From the NCBI RefSeq assembly GCF_947500325.1, contig NZ_CANMRQ010000002.1, positions 248,001 through 312,000 on the forward strand: a stretch of 64,000 nucleotides of DNA, given 5' to 3'. Origin of the DNA: an uncultured Lacinutrix sp. (GTDB lineage: Bacteria > Bacteroidota > Bacteroidia > Flavobacteriales > Flavobacteriaceae). Below the pieces are notes generated by a model. That model was given only the letters and a program-made list of their open reading frames with translations. It was not told the origin of the DNA and did not search any database. Below are positions 27,047 through 35,860 of the stretch, one piece after another. Positions within the stretch are counted from its first letter, which is position 1. Each line of letters starts with the position of its first letter. Made by a program: the position numbers and the translations under genes.

Positions 27047-27550
27047 ATGGAAACAGCAGAAACTTTAGGGGAATTAACTTGTACACATTGTGAATTACCA
27101 ATTATAGAAAATACGGCTTTTTGCCCAGAATGTGGATATCCAGAGAAAGGAGATGAACAAGATGTGGCTAAGTTTTATGCTAAACGTGTGATGGCAAAAA
27201 ATAAAAACATGGATGCCGAAGAAAAAATAAAATCCGCTAGAAATACACTTTTTGTTATGGCAGGATTAGTAATGCTCTTTGGTTTTTTTTCATTTTTTGT
27301 AAATGATGATTATGTAACACTTATAATTAATTTTATTATTTGTTGTATCTATTTATTGCTTGGAGGTTGGTCTAAAGAAAAACCACTTATAGCATTGTTG
27401 CTGGGTTTGTTATTGTATATTACTACAATAATTATTTCTGCAATAATAGAACCATCATCTCTAATAAAAGGTATTCTTTGGAAGATTATTATAATTGGCT
27501 ATTTAGGGAAAGGAATATATTCTGCATCTTCTACAAAAGATAGTAATTAG
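27047..27550 (+). CDS. Zinc-ribbon membrane protein, unknown function
   Basis: 167 residues. The N-terminus has a zinc ribbon with two CxxC pairs (CTHCELPI, FCPECGYP). A charged linker and then three to four membrane helices (about 75-155) follow. No named family recognised. Its TAG stop overlaps the GTG start of the CPBP protease gene (TAGTG), and both proteins begin with a zinc ribbon ahead of membrane helices, so they are probably partners or relatives made from one message. Confidence 0.75.
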   Translation: METAETLGELTCTHCELPIIENTAFCPECGYPEKGDEQDVAKFYAKRVMAKNKNMDAEEKIKSARNTLFVMAGLVMLFGFFSFFVNDDYVTLIINFIICCIYLLLGGWSKEKPLIALLLGLLLYITTIIISAIIEPSSLIKGILWKIIIIGYLGKGIYSASSTKDSN

Positions 27551-28302
27551 TGTCTTTAGTTTGTAAACGTTGTAAAGCCATTTTTGATACAGAAATAAAG
27601 TTTTGTTCAGAATGTGGTGAATCTATATCTAAACATATAGAAATAAAGAAAATAGAAACTATAAACTTAATTATAGGTTTCTATGCAACCATGTTAGTTT
27701 TTATAGCTGTAGTTTATTTTATAGGAGATGTCTACCCTGAAAATTTTGTAGCAGATTTAGTTATCGAAATTACGTTTGCATTAATTATTATTGGGTTCTC
27801 TATATTAGATTTTAAGAATATTTTAAAGTTATATTCAGTTCAGTCAATTAATTGGAGGTTACTCTTGATAGTTATTGTTACTCCTATAATAAGTAGTCTT
27901 ATTGTATATTATTTTATCGAGTTTGTTACTTTTTTAATGGATAATGGTGAATCCAGCAACTATTTTGTGTCATATTTGTATCTAGAGCATCCTTTGTTTT
28001 GGGCTATATTTTTTGTCGCTATAATGCCACCTATTTTTGAAGAGCTAGCTTTTAGAGGCTTTTTATTTAATAAGTTAAGAGAGATTACTAGTAGTAATTT
28101 AACTATAATTGCAACAGCTTTTTTGTTTGCACTAATTCACTTCTCATTTATTTCTTTTCTATGGATATTTCCTTTTGGATTATTATTAGGATATTTAAGA
28201 AGTAAATATAATACCATTTGGTTAGGTGTTATTGTCCATTTTTTACATAATCTTATTGTACTAATGTTAGATTATTATGATTACTATAAAATGTTAGAAT
28301 AG
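27550..28302 (+). CDS. CPBP-family intramembrane metalloprotease with N-terminal zinc ribbon
   Basis: 250 residues starting at GTG. Zinc ribbon CKRCKAIF / FCSECGES at 5-24, then about seven membrane helices. The CPBP (CAAX protease / bacteriocin-processing) signatures are complete: PPIFEELAFRGFLFNKLRE (EExxxR), FALIHFSF and VIVHFLHNLIV. These proteins are membrane-embedded glutamate proteases; several act in peptide maturation or self-immunity, but the substrate here is unknown. The start codon is fixed by the one-base overlap with the preceding stop. Confidence 0.88.
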   Translation: MSLVCKRCKAIFDTEIKFCSECGESISKHIEIKKIETINLIIGFYATMLVFIAVVYFIGDVYPENFVADLVIEITFALIIIGFSILDFKNILKLYSVQSINWRLLLIVIVTPIISSLIVYYFIEFVTFLMDNGESSNYFVSYLYLEHPLFWAIFFVAIMPPIFEELAFRGFLFNKLREITSSNLTIIATAFLFALIHFSFISFLWIFPFGLLLGYLRSKYNTIWLGVIVHFLHNLIVLMLDYYDYYKMLE

Positions 28303-28334
28303 AAAATCATTTTATTGTTTTATGTGAAAAATAA

Positions 28335-29054
28335 CTAATCCATCAAAAAATCTGTGCCCAAATAACCATCGTTTTTATTATAATACCACGCGCGGTTTTT
28401 TGGCATTTTAATAGTGCTAATTATAGATTCACCACTTAGTAAAATATATTCACCACTATCTTTCTTTATATTACCTTTGTCATCAGTTTTGTAAAACTGA
28501 TAAATTTCCATAGCATAAGTTTTGCGATTAAAATAAAAATACCAGATATCACTACCAACAGTAGCTTCGTATGTTGCTTTTAAAACCAGATATTTTTTGC
28601 CTTTAAAAGATTTAAGTTCAACTTTTTCATCTATAATTGTCCCTTTATCTTTCAGTTTCATTGGTAAGCCATATAAATAAGTGTAATAGTTTTTATAGAG
28701 AGCTGCAGTTTCACAGTGAGAGCGTTTAGGTTTTTCTTTTAAACTAGCAATTCTAAGAGAATCTGCAGGTGCTATTATACATTTACCTTTTTTAATTGTA
28801 TATCTAGAACTAATAGTATCTCGTTGGGCTATTACATTAAAAGATTCTTCTGGTAAATCTATATCAATTACGCTTACTCTTTTAGGGTTATTGGGTGTTT
28901 TCATAGTTACATTTAAAGTATTATTAAATGTTTTCCAATTATTATTTGGATCATGATATTGTATGGCTTTGTCTAATAATTCTGATCCAGAAATTTTTTG
29001 GCTAAATACAATTGAAATTGAGAAAAGAAACGAAATAAATACTAAGTTTTTCAT
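28335..29054 (-). CDS. Exported protein of the DUF6503 type
   Basis: 239 residues from MKNLVFISFLFSISIVFSQ, a clean signal peptide; the frame is open seven codons further upstream, but that adds residues before the signal. The mature part is a beta-rich lipocalin- or LolA-like fold by pattern. It has ELLDKAIQYHDPNNNWKTF near the start and HCETAALYKNYYTYLYGLPM in the middle, which I associate with the Bacteroidota family DUF6503. Periplasmic, function unknown. Convergent with the CPBP gene; divergent from the RDD gene. Confidence 0.7.
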   Translation of the reverse strand: MKNLVFISFLFSISIVFSQKISGSELLDKAIQYHDPNNNWKTFNNTLNVTMKTPNNPKRVSVIDIDLPEESFNVIAQRDTISSRYTIKKGKCIIAPADSLRIASLKEKPKRSHCETAALYKNYYTYLYGLPMKLKDKGTIIDEKVELKSFKGKKYLVLKATYEATVGSDIWYFYFNRKTYAMEIYQFYKTDDKGNIKKDSGEYILLSGESIISTIKMPKNRAWYYNKNDGYLGTDFLMD

Positions 29055-29133
29055 TTTAAAATATTGCTTATACACGCTAAGTTAAGTTATTTATATTTTA
29101 AGGCTATATTAGATGTCTTAACCTAATTTTTAT

Positions 29134-29670
29134 ATGGAACCAAAGAATTTTAAAGTTACACCAGATATCTACGCTAGTAAAGGGAAGCGTTTTGCTAATT
29201 TAATTATTGACTACATAATACAAGTTCTTATTGGTGGTTTAGTTGGTATGCTAATAGGTTTAATAATAAATCTTACAGACAACTATGAGTTATATGAATG
29301 GTTCTTTGTGGACGAGGCTAGATGGAAAGATTACCTTTTAGGAATTATTATACTTCTTGTGTACTTTATAATAATAGAATCTTTAACTGCTCATTCTATA
29401 GGGAAATATATTACTAAAACTAAGATTGTAATGGAAGATGGCTCTAAGCCTCAAATCTCAGATATAATACTTAGAAGTTTGTGTCGTTTAATTCCATTTG
29501 AACAATTCTCATTTTTAGGAGATGAAGCAAGAGGCTGGCATGATAGTATGTCTAATACTTATGTTGTAGACGAAATAAAATTAAAAGCAAAAATAGAAAG
29601 AGAAACGGGTTTAGAGTTAATTGGGAAATCATTAGAAGAAATAGATCAAATACAAAAAAGCACCTTGTAA
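29134..29670 (+). CDS. RDD-family membrane protein
   Basis: 178 residues. KGKRFANLIIDYIIQVLIGG (the Arg-Asp-type first helix), a second helix pair around residue 70 and SIGKYITKTKIVMEDGSKP are the typical RDD domain layout. Function of most RDD proteins is unknown; some are linked to ion or osmolyte transport. A charged C-terminal tail follows. Its stop codon lies inside its own terminator stem. Confidence 0.85.
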   Translation: MEPKNFKVTPDIYASKGKRFANLIIDYIIQVLIGGLVGMLIGLIINLTDNYELYEWFFVDEARWKDYLLGIIILLVYFIIIESLTAHSIGKYITKTKIVMEDGSKPQISDIILRSLCRLIPFEQFSFLGDEARGWHDSMSNTYVVDEIKLKAKIERETGLELIGKSLEEIDQIQKSTL

Positions 29671-29683
29671 AAGATGCTTTTTA
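29654..29683 (+). terminator. Intrinsic terminator overlapping the RDD stop codon
   Basis: AAAAAGCA at 29655-29662 pairs with TGCTTTTT at 29675-29682. The TAA stop of the RDD gene is in the loop. Confidence 0.7.
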
Positions 29684-29708
29684 AATTCAATATATATAGA
29701 CTATAATA

Positions 29709-30569
29709 TTAATCTGTTGATGCCATTAAAGCAAAAAACTTATCAATATTAGGGAGGAGAATTATTCTTGTACGTCTATTTCTTGAGCGTCCTTCTTTGG
29801 TTTCATTTTCTGTTAATGGTTGGTAACTACTTCTTCCAGATGCAATTAGTTTCTCTGGAGACACACCAAAGTCTTTTTGTAATTTACGTATTACAGAAGT
29901 GGCTCTTAATACACTTAAGTCCCAATTATCTGAAACTCTAGCGTTACTAATAGTTCTAGAATCTGTATGACCTTCTACCATGACATCAATACTAGGTTCA
30001 GAATTAATAACATCTGCTAGTTTTTGTAAAATACCATTTGCTTTAGAACTTAAACGGTAGCTTCCGCTTCTAAATAACATTTTATCAGAAATTGAAATCA
30101 TTACTACTGTATCATCAATATCTACTGCAATGTCTTCATCTTCATTTAAAGTACTAGTATCGATAACTCTATTAAGACTGTATTCTACAGCTATGTTCAT
30201 AGAGTCTTTTAGGGTTTTTGCTTGACTTACCTTATATGGATCAGCCTTTGCTAATGTTTCACGCATTTGGAGTTTTGTAATGTTTGATGCAATTGTACCA
30301 TCGGCAGATATAGACATTTTAGAATCATTTTCTAATTTTAAGCCATCATTGTCTTCAACTAAAGAGTTTATTTTAGTATTATAATCTTCAACTCTAGCTT
30401 CAATTTTTGCAAATTTAGCCTCTAAATCTTCTTTCTCAACCTTGGTTTTTGTTAGCTCATTAACCACTTCACCTTTTTCTTGTTCTAAGGCTAAGTATTT
30501 CTTTTTAGAAACGCAACTTGCTAAAATAATACAAGATATAAATGCGATTGCTGTTTTTTTAATAATCAT
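29709..30569 (-). CDS. OmpA-family peptidoglycan-binding lipoprotein
   Basis: 286 residues. The lipoprotein signal ends in IILASC (Cys19). A coiled-coil stretch (about 25-95) is rich in Lys/Glu, and the C-terminal OmpA/MotB domain (about 150-275) shows MLFRSGSYRLSSKANGIL, VEGHTDSRTI, NWDLSVLRATSVIR and SRNRRTRIILLP. It should tether the outer membrane to peptidoglycan. A single gene, divergent from chrA. Confidence 0.92.
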   Translation of the reverse strand: MIIKKTAIAFISCIILASCVSKKKYLALEQEKGEVVNELTKTKVEKEDLEAKFAKIEARVEDYNTKINSLVEDNDGLKLENDSKMSISADGTIASNITKLQMRETLAKADPYKVSQAKTLKDSMNIAVEYSLNRVIDTSTLNEDEDIAVDIDDTVVMISISDKMLFRSGSYRLSSKANGILQKLADVINSEPSIDVMVEGHTDSRTISNARVSDNWDLSVLRATSVIRKLQKDFGVSPEKLIASGRSSYQPLTENETKEGRSRNRRTRIILLPNIDKFFALMASTD

Positions 30570-30731
30570 AGATTAGGTTTTAAATATTTCTATTAGTTAC
30601 GTATTAGAGAAGATTATGGATTTTTTTAATAGCCTTATTTTTTTAAAACATATTAACAAACAGAATTAAATTTAAAGGTCTTCAATAGTTTAATTATATT
30701 CATACCTTAAAATTATAATTAGAAATTTATA

Positions 30732-31856
30732 ATGAATAATACTCTTAAAGAAGTTGCTTTAGTATTTTTTAAATTAGGTTGTTTTGCTTTTGGAGGCCCA
30801 GCGGCTCATATTGCTATGATGGAAGATGAAATTGTAGTAAAGCGTAAATGGATGACACGAGATTATTTTTTAGATCTTATTGGGACTACCAATTTAATTC
30901 CTGGTCCAAACTCAACCGAAATGACAATGCATTGTGGTTATGAGCGTGCAGGAAAAGTTGGGCTCTTTGTAGCTGGAATTACATTTGTACTTCCCGCAAC
31001 TGTTATTACAGCAATTCTAGCTTATTTGTATGTTGAATATGGAGCATTACCTCAAGTAGAACCATTTGTTTTTGGAATTAAACCTGCAGTATTAGCAATT
31101 ATAGCTTCAGCAGTACTAAAGCTTGGTAAAAAAGCTATAAAAACAACCGAATTAGCTATTTTAGGAATTATAGTTTTAGTAGTAAGCTTATTAGGTGTAA
31201 ATGAAATTATTGCCTTATTGAGCGCAGGCGTTTTAGGCATGTTATATTTCTATATTAAAGAAAAATCGATTAAGGGAATAAATAGTATTTCTCCTTTGTT
31301 TTTTTCTTCTGGTTTAGGATTTACATTAACTAAACTATCTACATTAAAAGTGTTTTTGGTGTTTTTAAAAGTAGGCGCTATTTTATATGGTAGCGGTTAT
31401 GTTCTGTTTGCTTATTTAGATGCTGAGTTAGTAACCAGAGGTTGGTTAACCAGAGCCGAATTAATAGATGCAATAGCTGTTGGGCAATTTACTCCTGGAC
31501 CAGTATTATCTACTTCAACGTTTATAGGCTATCAACTCTCAGGATTTTATGGTGCTTTGGCAGCAACTGCAGGGATATTTTTGCCTTCTTTTTTGTTTGT
31601 TTTAATTCTTAATCCATTTATCCCCAAAATGAGAAATTCTAAAATACTACGGTATTTTTTAGATGCAGTTAATGTAGCAGCAGTTGCAGTTATGCTTGCT
31701 GTTTTAATTATAATGAGTAAAGAAACCTTGTTAGAATGGAAAGCAATTGTTATAGCATTAGGTTCTGCTTTTTTAGTATTTAAAAGTAAAATAAGCCCAA
31801 TTTGGATTATTATAATCGGTTCTATATTAGGTTATATTTTAATGAGATTCTTATAA
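30732..31856 (+). CDS. chrA: Chromate transporter (CHR family), two-domain form
   Basis: 374 residues, a bidomain CHR protein. Each half carries the family motif FxxGxxxFGGP...: LGCFAFGGPAAHIAMMEDE in the N-terminal half and VGAILYGSGYVLFAYLD in the C-terminal half. GTTNLIPGPNSTEMTMH and GQFTPGPVLSTSTFIGY are the paired PGP motifs. About ten membrane helices. CHR proteins export chromate by antiport, though many family members have other anion substrates. The TAA stop lies at the first bases of the structured repeat that follows, so the 3' end abuts that element. Confidence 0.9.
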   Translation: MNNTLKEVALVFFKLGCFAFGGPAAHIAMMEDEIVVKRKWMTRDYFLDLIGTTNLIPGPNSTEMTMHCGYERAGKVGLFVAGITFVLPATVITAILAYLYVEYGALPQVEPFVFGIKPAVLAIIASAVLKLGKKAIKTTELAILGIIVLVVSLLGVNEIIALLSAGVLGMLYFYIKEKSIKGINSISPLFFSSGLGFTLTKLSTLKVFLVFLKVGAILYGSGYVLFAYLDAELVTRGWLTRAELIDAIAVGQFTPGPVLSTSTFIGYQLSGFYGALAATAGIFLPSFLFVLILNPFIPKMRNSKILRYFLDAVNVAAVAVMLAVLIIMSKETLLEWKAIVIALGSAFLVFKSKISPIWIIIIGSILGYILMRFL

Positions 31857-32109
31857 CCTGAGTTCGATATAAATTATTTACACAGAAGCCTTATAAATAG
31901 TAAGATTTGTACTAAAAAGACACAGGTTAATCCTTTAATTCAAGGCTTTTTAGGATAAAGATTGCTGTTTAGAAGGCTTTCTGTAGATTCATTTTGTCTT
32001 TCCTTAGACGTCGTTATGACTTTTCGAGCTATAAATAGCCCTTCAAAGTCAAGCCTAGTCTAAGAAAATCAAAATAAACTGTGTGTGTAAGTTATATCGA
32101 ACTCAGGTT
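31855..32109. repeat. 255-bp structured element with perfect 18-bp terminal inverted repeats (MITE-like)
   Basis: Left end AACCTGAGTTCGATATAA (31855-31872) is the exact reverse complement of 32092-32109. The arms extend to 31 bp with 27 matches. Inside, 31883-31900 pairs with 31965-31983. A long imperfect hairpin occupies 31991-32075 (blocks ATTTTG, TTAGAC and GACTTT mirrored on both arms) with apex GCTATAAATAGC at 32028-32039. No coding frame. The bases TAT flank both ends. It fills the 320-bp gap between chrA and the PiT terminator. Confidence 0.65.
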
Positions 32110-32123
32110 TATAGTTTTAAAAA

Positions 32124-32157
32124 GAAAAAGCCTCCGTATTATGGAGGCTTTTCTTTT
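32124..32157. terminator. Bidirectional intrinsic terminator (chrA side / PiT)
   Basis: AAAAGCCTCC, 7-nt loop, GGAGGCTTTT with A and T tracts outside. Placed 20 bp beyond the PiT stop and able to stop plus-strand readthrough as well. Confidence 0.9.
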
Positions 32158-32176
32158 TATATAAACGTATGGTTTA

Positions 32177-34456
32177 TTATTCAGTCTCTGTTATAGTCGC
32201 TGGTTCTACAGAACTATCGTGAGCACTATGGTACTCTTCTAATAAGTTCATTGTAGCAGATAATAAATCTTTAGTTTCTAATAATAAGCCAAAGTATAAT
32301 GTTGTGTTTTTTGGACTAGACTCTTCTGTTCTTGTACGTGCTACTTGCTTTACAATTTTTGAAGTTACAATGTCAAACACTTCTTTTTTACGATTTAGAA
32401 TGTCTCCAATTTGTTCAAAAGAACGAGAATCAAAAGCATTTTTAATATTTGTAAATAACGCTTCTAATGCATCATCGACTTCTTTTAACTCTTTAACTTG
32501 GCTAAATTTAAGCTTCTTATGATTATTGTTAATGTGTTTATGACTAGCTCTAGAAATATATTCTAAAGATTGTGTCATGTCTTGTAAGTAACCTAAAATA
32601 TTAATGTAGAAGTTACTAGCATCAACACTAGATTCATCTAAATTTTTAATAAAATAAAAGATATTATCTCTTAAATTATCTACTTCTTCAGATAACTTTG
32701 TAACCTGTTTTTTGTTCTTTTTAAGTGATGCTAAATCTTGTTTGGCAAGACCTTTAACAGCATTCGTGTAAATTCTATTTCCGCGTTTTACAACACTAGC
32801 AATATTTTTAGCACTTTCATGTATAACACCTTGTACAGAACTACTTTCTTCAGAAGTTGTTAAACTGTCTTCATCTATAGTTTTGTTAGAAGATTTTTTA
32901 TGAGATAAATAGTTTCTTACTAATAATGTTCCTGTTATTAATAGTAAAATAGGAGTCATTACTTCAGGATTCCATTTAATTAAGAACACTACTAAACCAG
33001 CAGCAATAAAAGCTCCTAATGCAGTACCAAACCATCCGCCAATTACATTTAATACACCAGCAACTCTATAAACAGCACTTTCTCTACCCCAAGCACGATC
33101 TGCAAACGATGTACCCATAGCAACCATAAATGTTACATATGTAGTAGATAAAGGTAATTTCATAGAGGTAGCAATCGCAATTAAAACACCGGCAACCATT
33201 AAGTTAACAGAAGCTCTAATCATATCGAAAGCTGGAGCATCTATACTTTGATCCTTAGTTAAAGCTAGAGCGTCAGGTTTTTCAAAACTTCTTCCTATAC
33301 TTTCTTGAGCAGACTTTGGTATAATAGAACTAATAGCATTGGATAACCAAGACGATCCTTTTACAATACTTCTTGATAACATATTAGGTTCAAATTTCTC
33401 ATGAGTATCACCTTGACGCGATAAGCTTAATTCTGTTTCAGCTACTGTTTTCGCTTTCTTAGAAAACCATAGTGTTAATACCATAATGCCACCAGCTATA
33501 AATAATAATAATGGTTCTGCAGGTACTTTTTTATCTAAAACAGACATTAGCATTGTTGTATCCATTCCGCCAGCTATCCATGCTTCGTAAGAGTGATACG
33601 CAGCCATTGGTACACCAATAAAATTTACTAAGTCATTACCTGAAAAGGCTAATGCTAAACCAAATGTACCAACTGCAATTACTACTAGTAGTATTGTTTT
33701 TTTTGTGATGGCTTGAAAAGCATAAGAAACGCCTAGCCATAATGCAAAACTTCCTAGAATAATAAATATCTCATTACCTTCAACAAGCCCTTTTAAATCT
33801 TTATAATAAGGTGTTCCTTTTAATCCTTTTAAGAAAATAAAATAAGTAATAGCTGTTAAACAAACGGCACCAAATATAGTTCCGAAGTTTTTAACTTTAT
33901 TTTCGATTTGAAATGTAAATATTAAGCGAGAAATCCATTGTACTAATGCACCAACAGAAAAGGCTATGAATACAGACATGACAATACCACTTATAATAGT
34001 GATTGCTTTTTCTGTATTAATAAATTTACTTATATCTGATAAAGTATGTACACTATCTGGAGCATTAATCTTAATTAATGACATGATTACAGCTGCTCCT
34101 AATAAATTAAATACAATAGAAACTGTTGTAGAGGTTGGTAAACCTAAGGTGTTAAAGAAATCCAGTAATAGAATATCTGTAATCATTACTGCCATAAAAA
34201 TGTACATGATTTCGTTAAAACTAAACATCGCAGGTACAAAAATACTTTTACGAGCTACTTCCATCATACCGCTAGAAAAAACGGCTCCAATAAAAATACC
34301 TAAACTTGCAACTATCATAATAGTTCGCATAGAAATAGCTTTAGAACCTATTGCAGAGTTTAAGAAATTAATTGCGTCATTACTAACACCAACTACAATA
34401 TCAGCTACGGCTAAGACTGTAATGGCAATTAACATAAATAAATAAATATTATCCAT
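32177..34456 (-). CDS. Inorganic phosphate transporter (PiT) with C-terminal PhoU-like domain
   Basis: 759 residues, well above the ~400-500 of classic PiT proteins. The N-terminal repeat shows GVSNDAINFLNSAIGSKA, and the second repeat MKLPLSTTYVTFMVAMGTSFADRAWGR; both are PiT signatures. About twelve membrane helices to residue ~545. The remaining ~200 residues are soluble and helical (KNIASVVKRGNRIYTNAVKG ... DALEALFTNIKNAF) and look like a PhoU/DUF47 bundle, which may gate transport by phosphate status. Low-affinity phosphate uptake coupled to ions. The upstream gap carries 11-bp-spaced repeats; the porin gene lies immediately upstream on the same strand. Confidence 0.93.
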   Translation of the reverse strand: MDNIYLFMLIAITVLAVADIVVGVSNDAINFLNSAIGSKAISMRTIMIVASLGIFIGAVFSSGMMEVARKSIFVPAMFSFNEIMYIFMAVMITDILLLDFFNTLGLPTSTTVSIVFNLLGAAVIMSLIKINAPDSVHTLSDISKFINTEKAITIISGIVMSVFIAFSVGALVQWISRLIFTFQIENKVKNFGTIFGAVCLTAITYFIFLKGLKGTPYYKDLKGLVEGNEIFIILGSFALWLGVSYAFQAITKKTILLVVIAVGTFGLALAFSGNDLVNFIGVPMAAYHSYEAWIAGGMDTTMLMSVLDKKVPAEPLLLFIAGGIMVLTLWFSKKAKTVAETELSLSRQGDTHEKFEPNMLSRSIVKGSSWLSNAISSIIPKSAQESIGRSFEKPDALALTKDQSIDAPAFDMIRASVNLMVAGVLIAIATSMKLPLSTTYVTFMVAMGTSFADRAWGRESAVYRVAGVLNVIGGWFGTALGAFIAAGLVVFLIKWNPEVMTPILLLITGTLLVRNYLSHKKSSNKTIDEDSLTTSEESSSVQGVIHESAKNIASVVKRGNRIYTNAVKGLAKQDLASLKKNKKQVTKLSEEVDNLRDNIFYFIKNLDESSVDASNFYINILGYLQDMTQSLEYISRASHKHINNNHKKLKFSQVKELKEVDDALEALFTNIKNAFDSRSFEQIGDILNRKKEVFDIVTSKIVKQVARTRTEESSPKNTTLYFGLLLETKDLLSATMNLLEEYHSAHDSSVEPATITETE

Positions 34457-34479
34457 AATTTTTAATTAAAATAAGTTTG

Positions 34480-34523
34480 CAAATATCATTAGTGTTATTG
34501 AGTGTAATGTTATCTCAATGTTA
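34480..34523 (-). promoter_or_regulatory. Pho-box-like promoter of the PiT gene
   Basis: The -7 box on the minus strand is GATATTTG (34487-34480; one change from TAnnTTTG). Two exact AATGTTA units (plus strand) lie at 34506-34512 and 34517-34523, 11 bp apart, beginning 26 and 37 bp from the last base of the -7 box. There is no TTG -33 element; the repeats occupy that place, as expected for an activator-dependent promoter. Confidence 0.65.
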
Positions 34524-34537
34524 TTTTTATCTCAATT

Positions 34538-35740
34538 TTAGAAATGAATATCAAATCCTATTCTAAAAGTAATATTATCATCTTTACTATCTACAGTTGT
34601 GTAGCTTAAATCTGCTTGTACTTTTAATTTGTGACCTACAAGGTATTTAGAACCGCCTAATGTATATTGTTCTTGTGGTAAACTTCCAGTTACAGTATCA
34701 TAATCTACAGTTGTAAAACGTCCTGCAATTTCATAGTTACTTTTAAATAGGTAACCTGCTTGTAAGTTAAGTGCATCTCCAGTTAATACTACATCTCCAG
34801 TTGGTGTACCATCTACATCTATAGCAACAGCATCTTTAGCACTACGTGTAGCATATTCTCCCATAAAAGAAAACCCTTGATACTTAAACATAGCATCTAC
34901 AAACACAGTTGTAACATCTGTTTCATATAAAGAATCATCACTTCTAAACATATAATCACCAGCAAAACCACGTTCTCTTACCGATCCTTGATTAAAGTTG
35001 TATGTTGCACCTACCATTAATTTTGGCGCATCTTCACGTTTTAAATCTGCTTGGCTATAATCCCCTTTAGATTTAAAAGTTCCAAATGGTAAAAATTCTA
35101 AACGACCAGTATATTGTAAACCACCTTCATTTCCTTCTGTTACATTACGTCCTTCACCTTGAGAAATAGAAAGTTTTTCACGCATTACAAAATCACCACC
35201 TAATTTAGATTTGTGACGTAATTGAATACCTAAATCACGGTCAATATTAAAACGGCTGTTTAATAAAGAACGATCTATTAATTGTAGATTTCCTGAAGAT
35301 ACTACACGCTCTACATTTCCAGGCAATTTTGTTTGTCCAGCCCAAAGTTCCCAATTTTTAGCAAAATTCCATTTTATAACGGCGTCTAGAATAATACGAG
35401 GTGTATTTCTGTTAAATTCATTAGCTCCAGAAACATCTCTATTAGATAAACCTAGCTCAATTTTATATTTTAATTTAGGGGTATATGCAAAACCATCAAA
35501 CTTTAAACGTGCTCTACGAACTATAAAGTTGTGTTCTGGGCTTGTGTATTGATTGCCATCATGATCCCAAGAAGACATAGAACGCACTTGAAAACGTGGT
35601 GCAAATTTTATACTAAAAGAACTGTCTTTAGCAGTAAAGTTAATTAACCCTTTACCAAATTTAGTATCACTGATTTCCTGTGCATTTGTTGAGATGTATG
35701 CACATAATAATAATGCTGTAAGCGTAATTTTAAGTTTCAT
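34538..35740 (-). CDS. Phosphate-selective porin O/P family outer-membrane protein
   Basis: 400 residues. Signal peptide (MKLKITLTALLLCAYISTNA), then an antiparallel beta-barrel pattern throughout. Typical OprO/OprP features are FAPRFQVRSMSSWDHDG, FIVRRARLKFDGFAYTPKLKYK and ELWAGQTKLPGN. It ends in FDIHF with the C-terminal Phe needed for BAM assembly. It should form an anion or phosphate channel in the outer membrane. Next to the PiT transporter on the same strand, each with its own repeat-bearing promoter. Confidence 0.88.
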   Translation of the reverse strand: MKLKITLTALLLCAYISTNAQEISDTKFGKGLINFTAKDSSFSIKFAPRFQVRSMSSWDHDGNQYTSPEHNFIVRRARLKFDGFAYTPKLKYKIELGLSNRDVSGANEFNRNTPRIILDAVIKWNFAKNWELWAGQTKLPGNVERVVSSGNLQLIDRSLLNSRFNIDRDLGIQLRHKSKLGGDFVMREKLSISQGEGRNVTEGNEGGLQYTGRLEFLPFGTFKSKGDYSQADLKREDAPKLMVGATYNFNQGSVRERGFAGDYMFRSDDSLYETDVTTVFVDAMFKYQGFSFMGEYATRSAKDAVAIDVDGTPTGDVVLTGDALNLQAGYLFKSNYEIAGRFTTVDYDTVTGSLPQEQYTLGGSKYLVGHKLKVQADLSYTTVDSKDDNITFRIGFDIHF

Positions 35741-35765
35741 TATAATTATTAGTTTTTTGTCGCTG

Positions 35766-35809
35766 CAAAGAACTGGTTTTAATGTTAACTCAATGTTTCC
35801 AAATGATTA
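35766..35809 (-). promoter_or_regulatory. Pho-box-like promoter of the porin gene
   Basis: The -7 region on the minus strand is GTTCTTTG (35773-35766). Repeats (plus strand) AATGTTA at 35781-35787, AATGTTT at 35792-35798 and a degenerate ATGATTA at 35803-35809 are 11 bp apart. They begin 15, 26 and 37 bp from the end of the -7 box, the same register as at the PiT and TonB promoters. Confidence 0.65.
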
Positions 35810-35829
35810 ATTTTGAGTGATTTTTCAAA

Positions 35830-35860
35830 TAAAAAAAGACTGCCTTGGCCAAAGCAGTCT
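35830..35860 (-). terminator. Orphan minus-strand terminator; possible small RNA upstream
   Basis: AGACTGC / GCAGTCT stem with inner TTGGCCAA. The A-run at 35831-35837 becomes a T-run on the minus strand only. The nearest minus-strand gene upstream ends at 36568 behind its own terminator, and the porin promoter is downstream, so this hairpin must end some short transcript from about 35861-36050. That stretch contains the palindrome TGTCTTAAGACA (35925-35936) and no coding frame. Confidence 0.6.

Noticed and set aside
33966-34445. 159-codon plus-strand frame
   Set aside because: Antisense to the conserved N-terminal PiT repeat; its hydrophobic composition is a mirror effect of membrane codons.
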